46,735 nt of DNA from Clostridia bacterium. Lineage in GTDB: Bacteria; Bacillota; Clostridia; Oscillospirales; CAG-272. The position numbers were made by a program, and so were the translations under genes. Location of the stretch: contig JAFUQP010000001.1 of NCBI GenBank assembly GCA_017472305.1, positions 1-46,735 on the forward strand, given 5' to 3'. The notes under the pieces are model-generated. The model made no database searches and had not been told where the DNA came from. It saw only the letters and a program-made list of their open reading frames with translations. Shown one piece after another: positions 40,301 through 46,735 of this stretch (positions within the stretch are counted from its first letter, which is position 1; each line of letters starts with the position of its first letter).

Positions 40301-40897
40301 TTGAAATTTCAGAGCCCCGTTTATAACGTAATAAGAGTTCCGATTGACAAAATCAAGCCGAACGTATACAACCCAAATACCGTTGCTCCGCCCGAATTCA
40401 AGCTTCTGTACGATAGCATTAAAGAGGACGGCTACACTATGCCGATAGTCTGCTACTACTCGTCAGATGACGACACCTACGTAATAGTTGACGGCTTCCA
40501 CCGCTACAGAGTTATGCTCGATTACCCGGACATCTACGAGCGCGAGGAGGGTATGCTGCCGGTAAGCGTTATCGACAAGCCTCTCGACCAGAGAATGGCA
40601 AGCACGATAAGGCACAACCGCGCACGCGGCTCGCATAGCGTTGACCTTATGAGCAATATTATAAAGGAGCTGCACGAGATTGGGCGCTCCGACGCGTGGA
40701 TATCAAAGCACCTCGGAATGGACAGGGACGAAATCCTTCGCCTCAAGCAGATAACCGGACTCGCCGCGCTCTTTAAGGACATAGGCTACGGCAGGGCGTG
40801 GATTCCCGGTGAATATTCCGAGGAGGACGAGCTGTTTGACGAGGAGATTCTCGAGTTTCCCGACGACGAAGAAGAGAAAATTCCTGCAAAAGTGTAA
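40301..40897 (+). CDS. IbrB-like ParB/Sulfiredoxin-fold protein
   Basis: 198 residues. A ParB N-terminal-like domain (~8-110) shows IDKIKPNVYNPN, DSIKEDGYTMPIV, VDGFHRYRVM and TIRHNRARGSH; the GFHRYR and RHNRARG blocks correspond to ParB boxes that bind or hydrolyse nucleotides. A short helix-turn-helix-like region follows (DAWISKHLGMDRDEILRLK), then a very acidic tail (EEDELFDEEILEFPDDEEE). The start is TTG 40301, preceded by AAGGAGAAAG. It lies 21 bases after the ibrA-like gene. Confidence 0.85.
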   Translation: MKFQSPVYNVIRVPIDKIKPNVYNPNTVAPPEFKLLYDSIKEDGYTMPIVCYYSSDDDTYVIVDGFHRYRVMLDYPDIYEREEGMLPVSVIDKPLDQRMASTIRHNRARGSHSVDLMSNIIKELHEIGRSDAWISKHLGMDRDEILRLKQITGLAALFKDIGYGRAWIPGEYSEEDELFDEEILEFPDDEEEKIPAKV

Positions 40898-40911
40898 AGT
40901 GAGGTTTACAA

Positions 40912-41553
40912 ATGAGCTGTTATTTATTCGATTTCGACGGAACGCTTGTTGACTCTATGCCGACATTCGGCGGTATGATGCTCCGAATTCTCGACGAGTG
41001 CGGCGCAGAGTACCCGAGCAATATCATAAAGACGATAACGCCCCTCGGATTTGCCGGTACGGCAAGATACTTTATCGGTATGGGCGTAAAGAAAAGCGAG
41101 GCAGAGCTTCTCTCGCTTATGTATAAATATGCTTACGAGGCGTATTCAAACACCATCGAGGCAAAGCCGACGGTCAAGGAAACGCTCGAGAAGCTAAAGG
41201 CTATGGGACACTCGCTCAACGTCCTGACGGCAAGCCCTCACTCAAACCTTGACGTATGTCTGAAAAGAGTCGGACTCTACGACCTCTTTGACAACGTATG
41301 GTCCTGTGACGACTTCGGCACAACAAAGGCAAATCCAGAGATTTATCTCTTGGCGGCAGAGAAAATGGGTGTTCCGCACAGCGAGGTTATATTTCTCGAC
41401 GACAACATTGACGCCGACAGAACCGCAAAGTCGGCAGGGCTTAAGGTTATCGGTGTATACGACGACTCCTCATCGGAATACGAGGACGACTTCCGCACGC
41501 TCTGCGACGGATATATCAAAGAGATGCGCGAGCTGCTCTCTATAAGCATTTGA
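40912..41553 (+). CDS. HAD superfamily phosphatase (phosphoglycolate phosphatase-like)
   Basis: 213-residue hydrolase. Motif I DFDGTLVDS (nucleophile Asp7, acid/base Asp9), a helical cap (~15-80), motif II LTASPH, and motif IV IFLDDNIDADRTAKSAG. This is the beta-phosphoglucomutase/Gph-like subfamily. The substrate is unknown; phosphoglycolate or a sugar phosphate are options. It starts 14 bases after the ibrB-like gene with GTGAGG as a modest ribosome binding site, so it may be co-transcribed with that pair. Confidence 0.9.
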   Translation: MSCYLFDFDGTLVDSMPTFGGMMLRILDECGAEYPSNIIKTITPLGFAGTARYFIGMGVKKSEAELLSLMYKYAYEAYSNTIEAKPTVKETLEKLKAMGHSLNVLTASPHSNLDVCLKRVGLYDLFDNVWSCDDFGTTKANPEIYLLAAEKMGVPHSEVIFLDDNIDADRTAKSAGLKVIGVYDDSSSEYEDDFRTLCDGYIKEMRELLSISI

Positions 41554-41662
41554 TTTTCCGCCGCGCGGAACAGTCATCAAAGCAACGGTTTAGCATCAGG
41601 CAACCGGCCGTTTGGCTATTAGACGCGCGGAGGAGCTCACGCAAAAATATTTTTATACTCTA

Positions 41663-41691
41663 TTGACAATCATTTTATTGTATGCTATAAT
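41663..41691 (+). promoter_or_regulatory. Consensus promoter of the SCIFF locus
   Basis: TTGACA (41663-41668), exactly 17 bases, TATAAT (41686-41691). It leads to a short leader with a strong GGAGG (41711-41715). Confidence 0.92.
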
Positions 41692-41723
41692 TTTATAGTA
41701 ATTAAATACCGGAGGATACCGAA

Positions 41724-41876
41724 ATGACTCATATCAAGACTATTGAAACCAAGAACCTTTGCGATAGCGCAAAGAACGGCGGATGCGGCGAGTGCCAGAC
41801 CTCCTGCCAGTCTGCTTGCAAGACCAGCTGCGGTATTGCAAACCAGCAGTGCGAGTCGAAGAAGGCAGATAAGTAA
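41724..41876 (+). CDS. scfA: SCIFF family ranthipeptide precursor
   Basis: 50-residue precursor whose C-terminal part is GGCGECQTSCQSACKTSCG, followed by IANQQC, giving six Cys (21, 24, 28, 32, 36, 43) within the hallmark 'six cysteines in forty-five residues' pattern, plus an extra Cys13 in the leader. The leader starts MTHIKTIETKNL. In this family a radical SAM enzyme forms thioether crosslinks from Cys sulfur to the gamma or side-chain carbon of an upstream residue, usually Thr. The maturase is encoded 138 bases downstream. GGAGG sits 8 bases before the ATG. Its function is still unsettled, possibly quorum sensing or redox. Confidence 0.96.
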   Translation: MTHIKTIETKNLCDSAKNGGCGECQTSCQSACKTSCGIANQQCESKKADK

Positions 41877-41897
41877 TTCGCACATAAAACACTGCTT

Positions 41898-41927
41898 TGG
41901 GCGACCTGCAAAACCGCAGGTCGCCCA
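41898..41927 (+). other. Strong stem-loop between SCIFF gene and maturase gene
   Basis: TGGGCGACCTGC (41898-41909) and GCAGGTCGCCCA (41916-41927) form a perfect 12-bp stem with a six-base loop and no U-tract. It probably stabilises the short scfA message and lowers maturase expression. Confidence 0.75.
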
Positions 41928-42014
41928 ACTAACTTAGAGAGAATTCGGCGCACAGAGGCAAGACGCTCGCTTCCCTCTCGGCACAAAATATAAAACACGT
42001 AAGGATTGTTTGAA

Positions 42015-43394
42015 ATGATACATCAGTACAAGCTAGGCGGATACAACATAGTGCTGGACGTGCCCTCGGGCTCGCTTCACGTGGTTGATGAGGTCGCATA
42101 CGATATAATCGGACTTTTCGAGAAGGAAAGTAAGGAAAATATTCTTTCGGCTATGAAGGAAAAGTACGCGGACAGAGAGGACATAACCCCCTCTGACGTT
42201 GAGGAGTGCTACGCTCAGGTAGAGTCGCTTCGCGACATGGGTAAGCTATTCGTTCCCGACAACTTCGAATCTATGGCAGGTAAGCTCAAGGAAAAGACCT
42301 CGGGAGTAGTAAAGGCACTGTGCCTTCACATTGCACACACCTGCAATCTTAACTGCTCCTACTGCTTTGCAAGTCAGGGCAAGTACCACGGAGAGAGAGC
42401 GGTTATGAGCTACGAGGTTGGAAAGAGGGCACTCGACTTTCTCATTGAGAATTCGGGAACCAGAAGAAACCTTGAGGTAGACTTCTTCGGTGGTGAACCG
42501 CTTCTTAATTTCGAGGTTGTCAAGGAGCTTGTAAAATACGCGAGAAGCATTGAGGGAGCTGCGGGCAAAAACTTCCGCTTCACCCTTACGACCAACGGTA
42601 TGCTTATCGACGACGATGTGATAGATTTCTCCAACCGTGAAATGTCGAACGTTGTGCTTTCGCTTGACGGCAGAAAGGAAATCCACGACAGGTTCAGAGT
42701 AGACTATGCAGGGCGCGGCAGCTTTGATACGATAGTTCCGAAGTTCCAGAAGCTTGTAGAGGCGCGCGGCGGTAAGAATTACTATATGCGCGGAACCTTC
42801 ACCCACGCAAACCCTGACTTCCTCGAGGACATCAAGGTTATGCTCGACCTCGGCTTCAAGGAGCTGAGTATGGAGCCTGTGGTTGCGGCTCCGGGTGACC
42901 CTGCGGAGCTTACCGAAGCAGATATCAAGGTGGTTATGGAGCAGTACGAGAAGCTTGCCGAGCTTATGCTTAAGAAGCACAAAGAGGGTGACCCCTTCAC
43001 CTTCTACCACTATATGATAGACCTCAAGGGCGGCCCTTGCATTTACAAGAGAATTTCGGGCTGCGGCTCGGGCACGGAGTATATGGCGGTTACACCGTGG
43101 GGCGACCTCTATCCCTGCCACCAGTTCGTCGGCGACGAAAAATACAAGCTCGGTAACATCTATGACGGTGTTACCAACAAGGAAGCTCAGGCAGAGTTTG
43201 CCTCCTGCAACGTATACAAAAAGAAGGAATGCCGCGACTGCTGGGCAAGGCTCTATTGCTCGGGCGGCTGCGCGGCTAACGCATATCACGCAACAGGAAG
43301 CATTACGGGCATTTACGAGAAGGGCTGCGAGCTCTTCAAGAAGCGTATGGAGTGCGCCCTGATGCTTGCAATTGCAAAAGAGCTCGGTGAGTGA
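42015..43394 (+). CDS. scfB: SCIFF radical SAM maturase
   Basis: 459-residue thioether-forming radical SAM enzyme. An N-terminal RiPP-recognition-like region (1-~95) is followed by the SAM cluster motif CNLNCSYC (Cys110, 114, 117), EVDFFGGEPLLNF and the C-terminal SPASM domain, whose auxiliary-cluster cysteines lie in CGSGTEYM, LYPCHQF, CRDCWARLYCSGGC and KGCELFKK. AAGGA lies 9 bases before ATG 42015; an in-frame TTG at 42006 is too close to it. The stop overlaps the next gene (TGATG). Confidence 0.96.
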   Translation: MIHQYKLGGYNIVLDVPSGSLHVVDEVAYDIIGLFEKESKENILSAMKEKYADREDITPSDVEECYAQVESLRDMGKLFVPDNFESMAGKLKEKTSGVVKALCLHIAHTCNLNCSYCFASQGKYHGERAVMSYEVGKRALDFLIENSGTRRNLEVDFFGGEPLLNFEVVKELVKYARSIEGAAGKNFRFTLTTNGMLIDDDVIDFSNREMSNVVLSLDGRKEIHDRFRVDYAGRGSFDTIVPKFQKLVEARGGKNYYMRGTFTHANPDFLEDIKVMLDLGFKELSMEPVVAAPGDPAELTEADIKVVMEQYEKLAELMLKKHKEGDPFTFYHYMIDLKGGPCIYKRISGCGSGTEYMAVTPWGDLYPCHQFVGDEKYKLGNIYDGVTNKEAQAEFASCNVYKKKECRDCWARLYCSGGCAANAYHATGSITGIYEKGCELFKKRMECALMLAIAKELGE

Positions 43395-44725
43395 TGAAAA
43401 CTCCGATTTACGATTTTGTTCGCCAATATGCCGACAGCGCAGCCATAAGAATGCATATGCCCGGTCACAAGGGCCGCGGTGAGAATTCGCCCTACGACAT
43501 AACCGAAATCCCGGGGGCAGACAGTCTCTATCTTGCCGACGGAATTATTCTCGAGAGCGAAAAAAACGCAGGCAGGCTCTTCGGCGCTGATACGTTTTAT
43601 TCGACAGAGGGCTCATCTCTTTCGATACGCGCGGCAATGCTGCTTGTATGCGAGCTTGCAATAAAAAATGGCGCGGCACCAAAGGTACTCGCGGCAAGAA
43701 ACGTTCACAAGTCCTTTATCACGGCGGCAGCACTTCTCGACTTTGAGATTGAGTGGATTGAGTCTAGCTCTAATAGCTACTTCTCCTCGGGTGTAACTGC
43801 TGCGGCGGTTGAAGAGGCGTTGTCCGAGGCAATGCACAAGCCGACAGCGGTATACATCACCTCGCCCGACTACCTCGGATTCGCCGTTGACGTAAGGGGA
43901 ATTGCCGCGGTTTGCAAGAAGCACGGCGTGCTTTTGGTTGTAGATAACGCGCACGGCGCGTATCTGAAATTTCTCGAGAGGTCGCAGCATCCGATAGACC
44001 TCGGCGCGGATATCGTCTGCGACTCTGCTCACAAGACGCTTCCCACTCTGACAGGCGGTGCATATCTTCATATTTCAAAAAATGCCGACAAGGATTTAGC
44101 GCAAAACGCAAGGACTGCGCTCGCGACCTTCGGCTCTACAAGCCCCTCGTATCTTATCCTTGCATCACTTGACAGGACCAACGAGGTCCTCGCCTACGGA
44201 TACCGCGAGAAGCTGAAGGCGACACTCGCTAAAATCAACAAGCTGAAGGACTCGTTAACGGCACTCGGATACCTGCTATACGAGAACGAGCCTATGAAAA
44301 TAGCAATATCGGCAAAGGAGTACGGATACACAGGCGATAAAATCGCCGAGCATCTTGAGAAAAGCAATATTATATGCGAGTTCTTCGACCGCGACTACGT
44401 AGTACTTATGCCGTCGGTATCGACTACCGAAAAGGAGCTTGACACCCTTTACAGCGCTCTTAAGGCACTGCCGAAGAAGCGTGCGATAAAGGAAGAAGCG
44501 CCCGCCCCGGTTTCGCCGCTCAGAGTTATGACTCCCAGAGAGGCTATGATGTCTGCGGGAGAAAAAATCGCGGCAAAGCGCTCTCTCGGCAGGGTGCTAC
44601 GCACCGTAACGGTAGGATGCCCGCCCGCAGTACCGATTGTAGTTTCAGGAGAAATAATAACCAAGGAAGCAATAGCCGCCTTCGAATACTATGGCATAGA
44701 AGAAATCGACGTTGTAAAGCGATAA
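43394..44725 (+). CDS. Orn/Lys/Arg decarboxylase family PLP enzyme
   Basis: 443-residue fold-type I PLP enzyme of the short Gram-positive YaaO/SpeA type. Visible motifs: RMHMPGHKGR near the N-terminus, YSTEGSSLSIRA (phosphate binding), VVDNAHGAYL and the PLP lysine Lys214 in DSAHKTLPTLTGGAYL. The C-terminal domain has MTPREAMMSAGEKI and VGCPPAVPIVVSGE. It should decarboxylate arginine, lysine or ornithine for polyamine synthesis, but specificity is not predictable. Its ATG overlaps the maturase stop, so translation is coupled; a GTG at 43391 is an alternative start. This coupling to a SCIFF maturase is noted in the findings. Confidence 0.92.
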   Translation: MKTPIYDFVRQYADSAAIRMHMPGHKGRGENSPYDITEIPGADSLYLADGIILESEKNAGRLFGADTFYSTEGSSLSIRAAMLLVCELAIKNGAAPKVLAARNVHKSFITAAALLDFEIEWIESSSNSYFSSGVTAAAVEEALSEAMHKPTAVYITSPDYLGFAVDVRGIAAVCKKHGVLLVVDNAHGAYLKFLERSQHPIDLGADIVCDSAHKTLPTLTGGAYLHISKNADKDLAQNARTALATFGSTSPSYLILASLDRTNEVLAYGYREKLKATLAKINKLKDSLTALGYLLYENEPMKIAISAKEYGYTGDKIAEHLEKSNIICEFFDRDYVVLMPSVSTTEKELDTLYSALKALPKKRAIKEEAPAPVSPLRVMTPREAMMSAGEKIAAKRSLGRVLRTVTVGCPPAVPIVVSGEIITKEAIAAFEYYGIEEIDVVKR

Positions 44726-44739
44726 ATGTAAATAATTAT

Positions 44740-44806
44740 TTGCTTTTTGACTTTAAACGGCTTGCTTTGGCGCACTTTTCCTTAAGTTGTCTTTTTCAAA
44801 AAGCAA
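44740..44806. repeat. Inverted repeat after the decarboxylase gene
   Basis: TTGCTTTTTGA (44740-44750) and TCAAAAAGCAA (44796-44806) are perfect 11-base complements separated by 45 bases. It may be part of the 3' end structure of the SCIFF operon. Confidence 0.5.
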
Positions 44807-44844
44807 GTTAAAAACATCAATTTAAAAAATCCAATCAAAAAACG

Positions 44845-44895
44845 CCCGTGGTTTAGTGCGGTACTCCTAACCGAGTATTCACGTTAAACCACGGG
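44845..44895 (-). terminator. Terminator after ispE
   Basis: CCCGTGGTTTA (44845-44855) pairs perfectly with TAAACCACGGG (44885-44895), with an inner GTACTC/GAGTAT stem. On the minus strand it runs into CGTTTTTT. Confidence 0.85.
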
Positions 44896-44900
44896 TGATT

Positions 44901-45776
44901 TTAAATTCTTATGCTCTCCGCCTCGGCGGCAAAATAGCCGCAAGCTCGCAGTGCCTCGACGGCAGAGGACCTGTCTGAATTACTGTCAAAAATTCCAAAC
45001 ACCGAAGGGCCGCTGCCGCTCATTAAAGTAAGCTTCGCACCGTGCTCTGAAAGCAGAGCCTTTATACGGTTAACCTCGGAGCTTCCACTTAGGGTTTGCT
45101 CGAATATATTGTAAAGCTCTGTTGGCATTTCGTCACCGTTCAGATATCTTTCAAGCGCTCCGAGCAGTTTTTCCGCGTGAGGTGTACCGTCGGCAAAGCC
45201 GTCATATATACGGTCGAGCGCTCCGTATGCCCTCGGAGTCGATACAAGCTCCTCGCCCTTTGCGATAACCAAGTATAGCGTACGCAAGGACGGAACAGGC
45301 GCAATCAACTCTCCCCTGCCCTCGCAGAGCACGGTACCGCCGTACAGGCAGAACGGCACGTCACTGCCAAGCGCCAGCGCAAGTGAATAGAGCTTTGATG
45401 TTGAAAGTCGGTTATCAAATATTCTGTTCAAGGCACGGAGCGTCGCTGCCGCGTCAGCCGAGCCGCCTGCGAGTCCTGCGGATACGGGTATGCGTTTTTC
45501 GAGCAAAACTGACACCCGTGCAGTGATTTCGGCGCAAGATAGATATGCCAAAGCGGCGCGCACAATAAGGTTATCCTCTCCAACAGGAAGCCCCGATACA
45601 CCACCGATAGAAAGTGTTACCTCGGTTTTATCTGACTCCACAGCCTCAACGGTCAAATTATCAAAAAGAGATACCGTTTGCATTACACTGCGAATATTAT
45701 GAAATCCGTCCTCTCGCCGTCCTACGACGTCAAGGTGCAGATTTATTTTTGCATAGGCTTTTTCCTTTACTGTCAC
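44901..45776 (-). CDS. ispE: 4-diphosphocytidyl-2-C-methyl-D-erythritol kinase
   Basis: 291-residue GHMP-family kinase of the MEP isoprenoid pathway. Motif 1 AYAKINLHLDVVGRREDGFH is at the N-terminus; the ATP loop PVSAGLAGGSADAAATLRAL lies near residue 95-115; LMSGSGPSVFGIF is motif 3. The start is GTG 45776, with AAAGGAG 8 bases upstream. It has its own promoter and terminator. No other MEP gene is in the window. Confidence 0.95.
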   Translation of the reverse strand: MTVKEKAYAKINLHLDVVGRREDGFHNIRSVMQTVSLFDNLTVEAVESDKTEVTLSIGGVSGLPVGEDNLIVRAALAYLSCAEITARVSVLLEKRIPVSAGLAGGSADAAATLRALNRIFDNRLSTSKLYSLALALGSDVPFCLYGGTVLCEGRGELIAPVPSLRTLYLVIAKGEELVSTPRAYGALDRIYDGFADGTPHAEKLLGALERYLNGDEMPTELYNIFEQTLSGSSEVNRIKALLSEHGAKLTLMSGSGPSVFGIFDSNSDRSSAVEALRACGYFAAEAESIRI

Positions 45777-45837
45777 ACAACTCTCCTTTTATGAATACCA
45801 CCGTTTTGTTTTGGTTGCTTTAAATATCTTCCTTGCT

Positions 45838-45866
45838 ATTATATACTATTTCGAGAAAAAAATCAA
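45838..45866 (-). promoter_or_regulatory. ispE promoter (TTGATT-17-TATAAT)
   Basis: On the minus strand TTGATT (45866-45861), 17 bases, TATAAT (45843-45838), about 60 bases upstream of the GTG start. Confidence 0.85.
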
Positions 45867-45936
45867 TAGTGCGACAAATCAACTCGCCACTTCAAGTCCA
45901 CTTTTTGAAAAAACTTTCTCATTTTATAAAAACCTC

Positions 45937-45965
45937 TTGCAAAATAAGCCAAAGTGTGTTACAAT
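45937..45965 (+). promoter_or_regulatory. tRNA-Arg promoter (TTGCAA-17-TACAAT)
   Basis: TTGCAA (45937-45942), 17 bases, TACAAT (45960-45965). A leader of ~90 bases precedes the tRNA and contains the first copy of the 19-base repeat. Confidence 0.75.
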
Positions 45966-46027
45966 ATTTAAGCGCACCGCGGGTACGGCTGCGGTAAACT
46001 TAAGCAAAGCAATTATTGCACATTCTT

Positions 46028-46046
46028 CCCCGAGCAGCAAATTCCT
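46028..46046 (+). repeat. Direct repeat, copy 1, upstream of tRNA-Arg
   Basis: CCCCGAGCAGCAAATTCCT, identical to 46300-46318. The preceding ~18 bases of the two copies also agree at most positions (TAT.GCA.ATTCT). Confidence 0.85.
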
Positions 46047-46061
46047 TTGAAAACTTAATAT

Positions 46062-46136
46062 GCCTGCATAGTTAAATGGATATAATAAACCCCTCCTAAG
46101 GGTTAGTTACAGGTTCGATTCCTGTTGCGGGTGCCA
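46062..46136 (+). tRNA. tRNA-Arg(CCU)
   Basis: A 75-base cloverleaf with encoded CCA (46134-46136). The acceptor stem GCCTGCA/TGCGGGT pairs throughout with two G-U pairs. The anticodon stem AACCC/GGGTT holds loop CTCCTAA with anticodon CCT. The T-arm is ACAGG-TTCGATT-CCTGT. The D-arm (GTTA...TAAT) is A/T-rich and weak. CCU reads AGG codons. tRNA-Arg(CCU) genes are frequent integration sites in other bacteria. Confidence 0.93.
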
Positions 46137-46140
46137 TAGA

Positions 46141-46173
46141 AAAAGAGCCTACTCTCGCGGTAGGCTCTTTTTC
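46141..46173 (+). terminator. Terminator after tRNA-Arg
   Basis: AAAAAGAGCCTAC (46141-46153) pairs perfectly with GTAGGCTCTTTTT (46161-46173). Confidence 0.9.
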
Positions 46174-46190
46174 TATACCATCCTCACAGG

Positions 46191-46260
46191 AACGAACGCA
46201 CCGCAGGTGCAGTTCGCATACCGCCATCGGCGGTATATTGCGTCGCGAGGCGCTCTTCCA
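46191..46260. repeat. Hairpin cluster downstream of tRNA-Arg
   Basis: GAACGCACC-GCA-GGTGCAGTTC and ATACCGCC-ATC-GGCGGTAT (46218-46236, perfect) follow each other, then GCGTCGCGAGGCGC. These short-loop hairpins are similar in style to the 33840-34320 array, though the sequences differ. Confidence 0.55.
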
Positions 46261-46299
46261 AAACGGCAGATTTGCACGGAACGATTATAGCAAATTCTA

Positions 46300-46318
46300 C
46301 CCCGAGCAGCAAATTCCT
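46300..46318 (+). repeat. Direct repeat, copy 2, downstream of tRNA-Arg
   Basis: CCCCGAGCAGCAAATTCCT, 272 bases after copy 1. The two copies lie on either side of the tRNA, its terminator and the hairpin cluster. Confidence 0.85.
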
Positions 46319-46447
46319 GTTACTTGTACTAGTTCTCGCAAGATGGGAATCCCACTTTGCAACACTTTTGGAGCGGGTGAATAATTGGAGTGTGTGGGCA
46401 ATTTTACCCCACCTCTTATCCTGTTCCCTAGAGTATATATTTTTTGT

Positions 46448-46735
46448 CTATCTGTATTTCAAATACTCCATAAATTTCTTTGCGGCTATGGATAGTGCAT
46501 TTTGGCTTCGGAAAGCAACGCCGATCCTTCTGAACGCGGGCACATCAAGCTCTTTAGCCACTATTTTGTACGGTATTTTACGCAGTATCAGCTCGGGAAG
46601 AATAGCAATTCCAAGACCTCCCTCAACCATTGACATCACCGCATAATCATCCCACGTTGTAAAATGCACGTTAGGCGTAATGCCGTTTCTCTCAAAAACC
46701 TCGGAAATCTCAGCTTTCGCTCCCTTTTCAAGAAG
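46448..46735 (-). CDS. LysR-family transcriptional regulator, C-terminal part (5' end outside window)
   Basis: 95 residues of the substrate-binding domain run in from the right edge without a start codon. The text WDDYAVMSMVEGGLGIAILPELIL is the typical LysR effector-domain segment (..V..G.GIaiLPe), followed by a C-terminal helix (SIAAKKFMEYLKYR). The DNA-binding half, ligand and targets lie outside the window. Confidence 0.88.
   Translation of the reverse strand, partial: LLEKGAKAEISEVFERNGITPNVHFTTWDDYAVMSMVEGGLGIAILPELILRKIPYKIVAKELDVPAFRRIGVAFRSQNALSIAAKKFMEYLKYR

Overview
The window reads as a piece of chromosome from an uncultured anaerobic Firmicute of class Clostridia, probably a gut or rumen Oscillospirales/Christensenellales-type organism. 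The evidence is the SCIFF ranthipeptide with its radical SAM maturase (a near-universal Clostridia marker), a tetrahydrofolate riboswitch in front of an ECF folate transporter gene, the Gram-positive ylm-type division cluster (yggS-sepF-yggT-lspA-rluD), Mini-ribonuclease III, TTGACA-17-TATAAT promoters and strong GGAGG ribosome binding sites. Coding GC looks close to 50 percent and intergenic DNA is AT-rich. Genus cannot be fixed from the sequence alone.

Layout. 1-575 is the start of gap on the minus strand, running off the left edge. 790-2886 is a folate operon: promoter, THF riboswitch, folT, folC. Enolase follows and ends at a bidirectional terminator shared with pcrA. After a 590-base gap holding a cluster of DnaA-box-like 9-mers comes the minus-strand operon mrnC-hisS-ygiQ. 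From 11181 the plus strand carries yggS, sepF, a leader with a probable pseudoknot, yggT, lspA and rluD, then a terminator-bounded DUF4091 gene. 16328-19010 is a minus-strand polar amino acid ABC transporter whose binding protein looks circularly permuted. 19498-29316 is a plus-strand housekeeping run: ABC-F ATPase, ribF, prmA, rsmE, a PucR/CdaR-like regulator, an S41 protease, greA and lysS. 29459-33818 is more accessory: a low-GC AAA ATPase with an operator-like palindrome, an ABC exporter pair, an HD hydrolase and a membrane protein. 33840-34320 is a non-coding element with terminal inverted repeats, packed with hairpins. 34343-38455 is a minus-strand run: a DUF5685 protein, a DnaJ-domain protein, a membrane protein, rimO and pgsA. 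38954-40897 encodes an IbrA/IbrB-like pair (PAPS-reductase-like plus ParB-like) behind a palindrome, followed by a HAD phosphatase. 41724-44725 holds the SCIFF peptide, its maturase and an Orn/Lys/Arg-decarboxylase-family protein. ispE, tRNA-Arg(CCU) lying between two 19-bp direct repeats, and the end of a LysR regulator close the window.

How the genes work together. Folate uptake (FolT) and polyglutamylation (FolC) are co-transcribed under one folate sensor. gap and eno are glycolytic. yggS, sepF, yggT, lspA and rluD form a shortened version of the division-linked ylm cluster, lacking ylmH, divIVA and ileS. prmA and rsmE modify the translation machinery, and rimO modifies ribosomal protein S12. 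The strongest leads for new biology are the hairpin-array element at 33840-34320, the permuted binding protein, the yggT leader pseudoknot, the IbrAB pair and the SCIFF locus.
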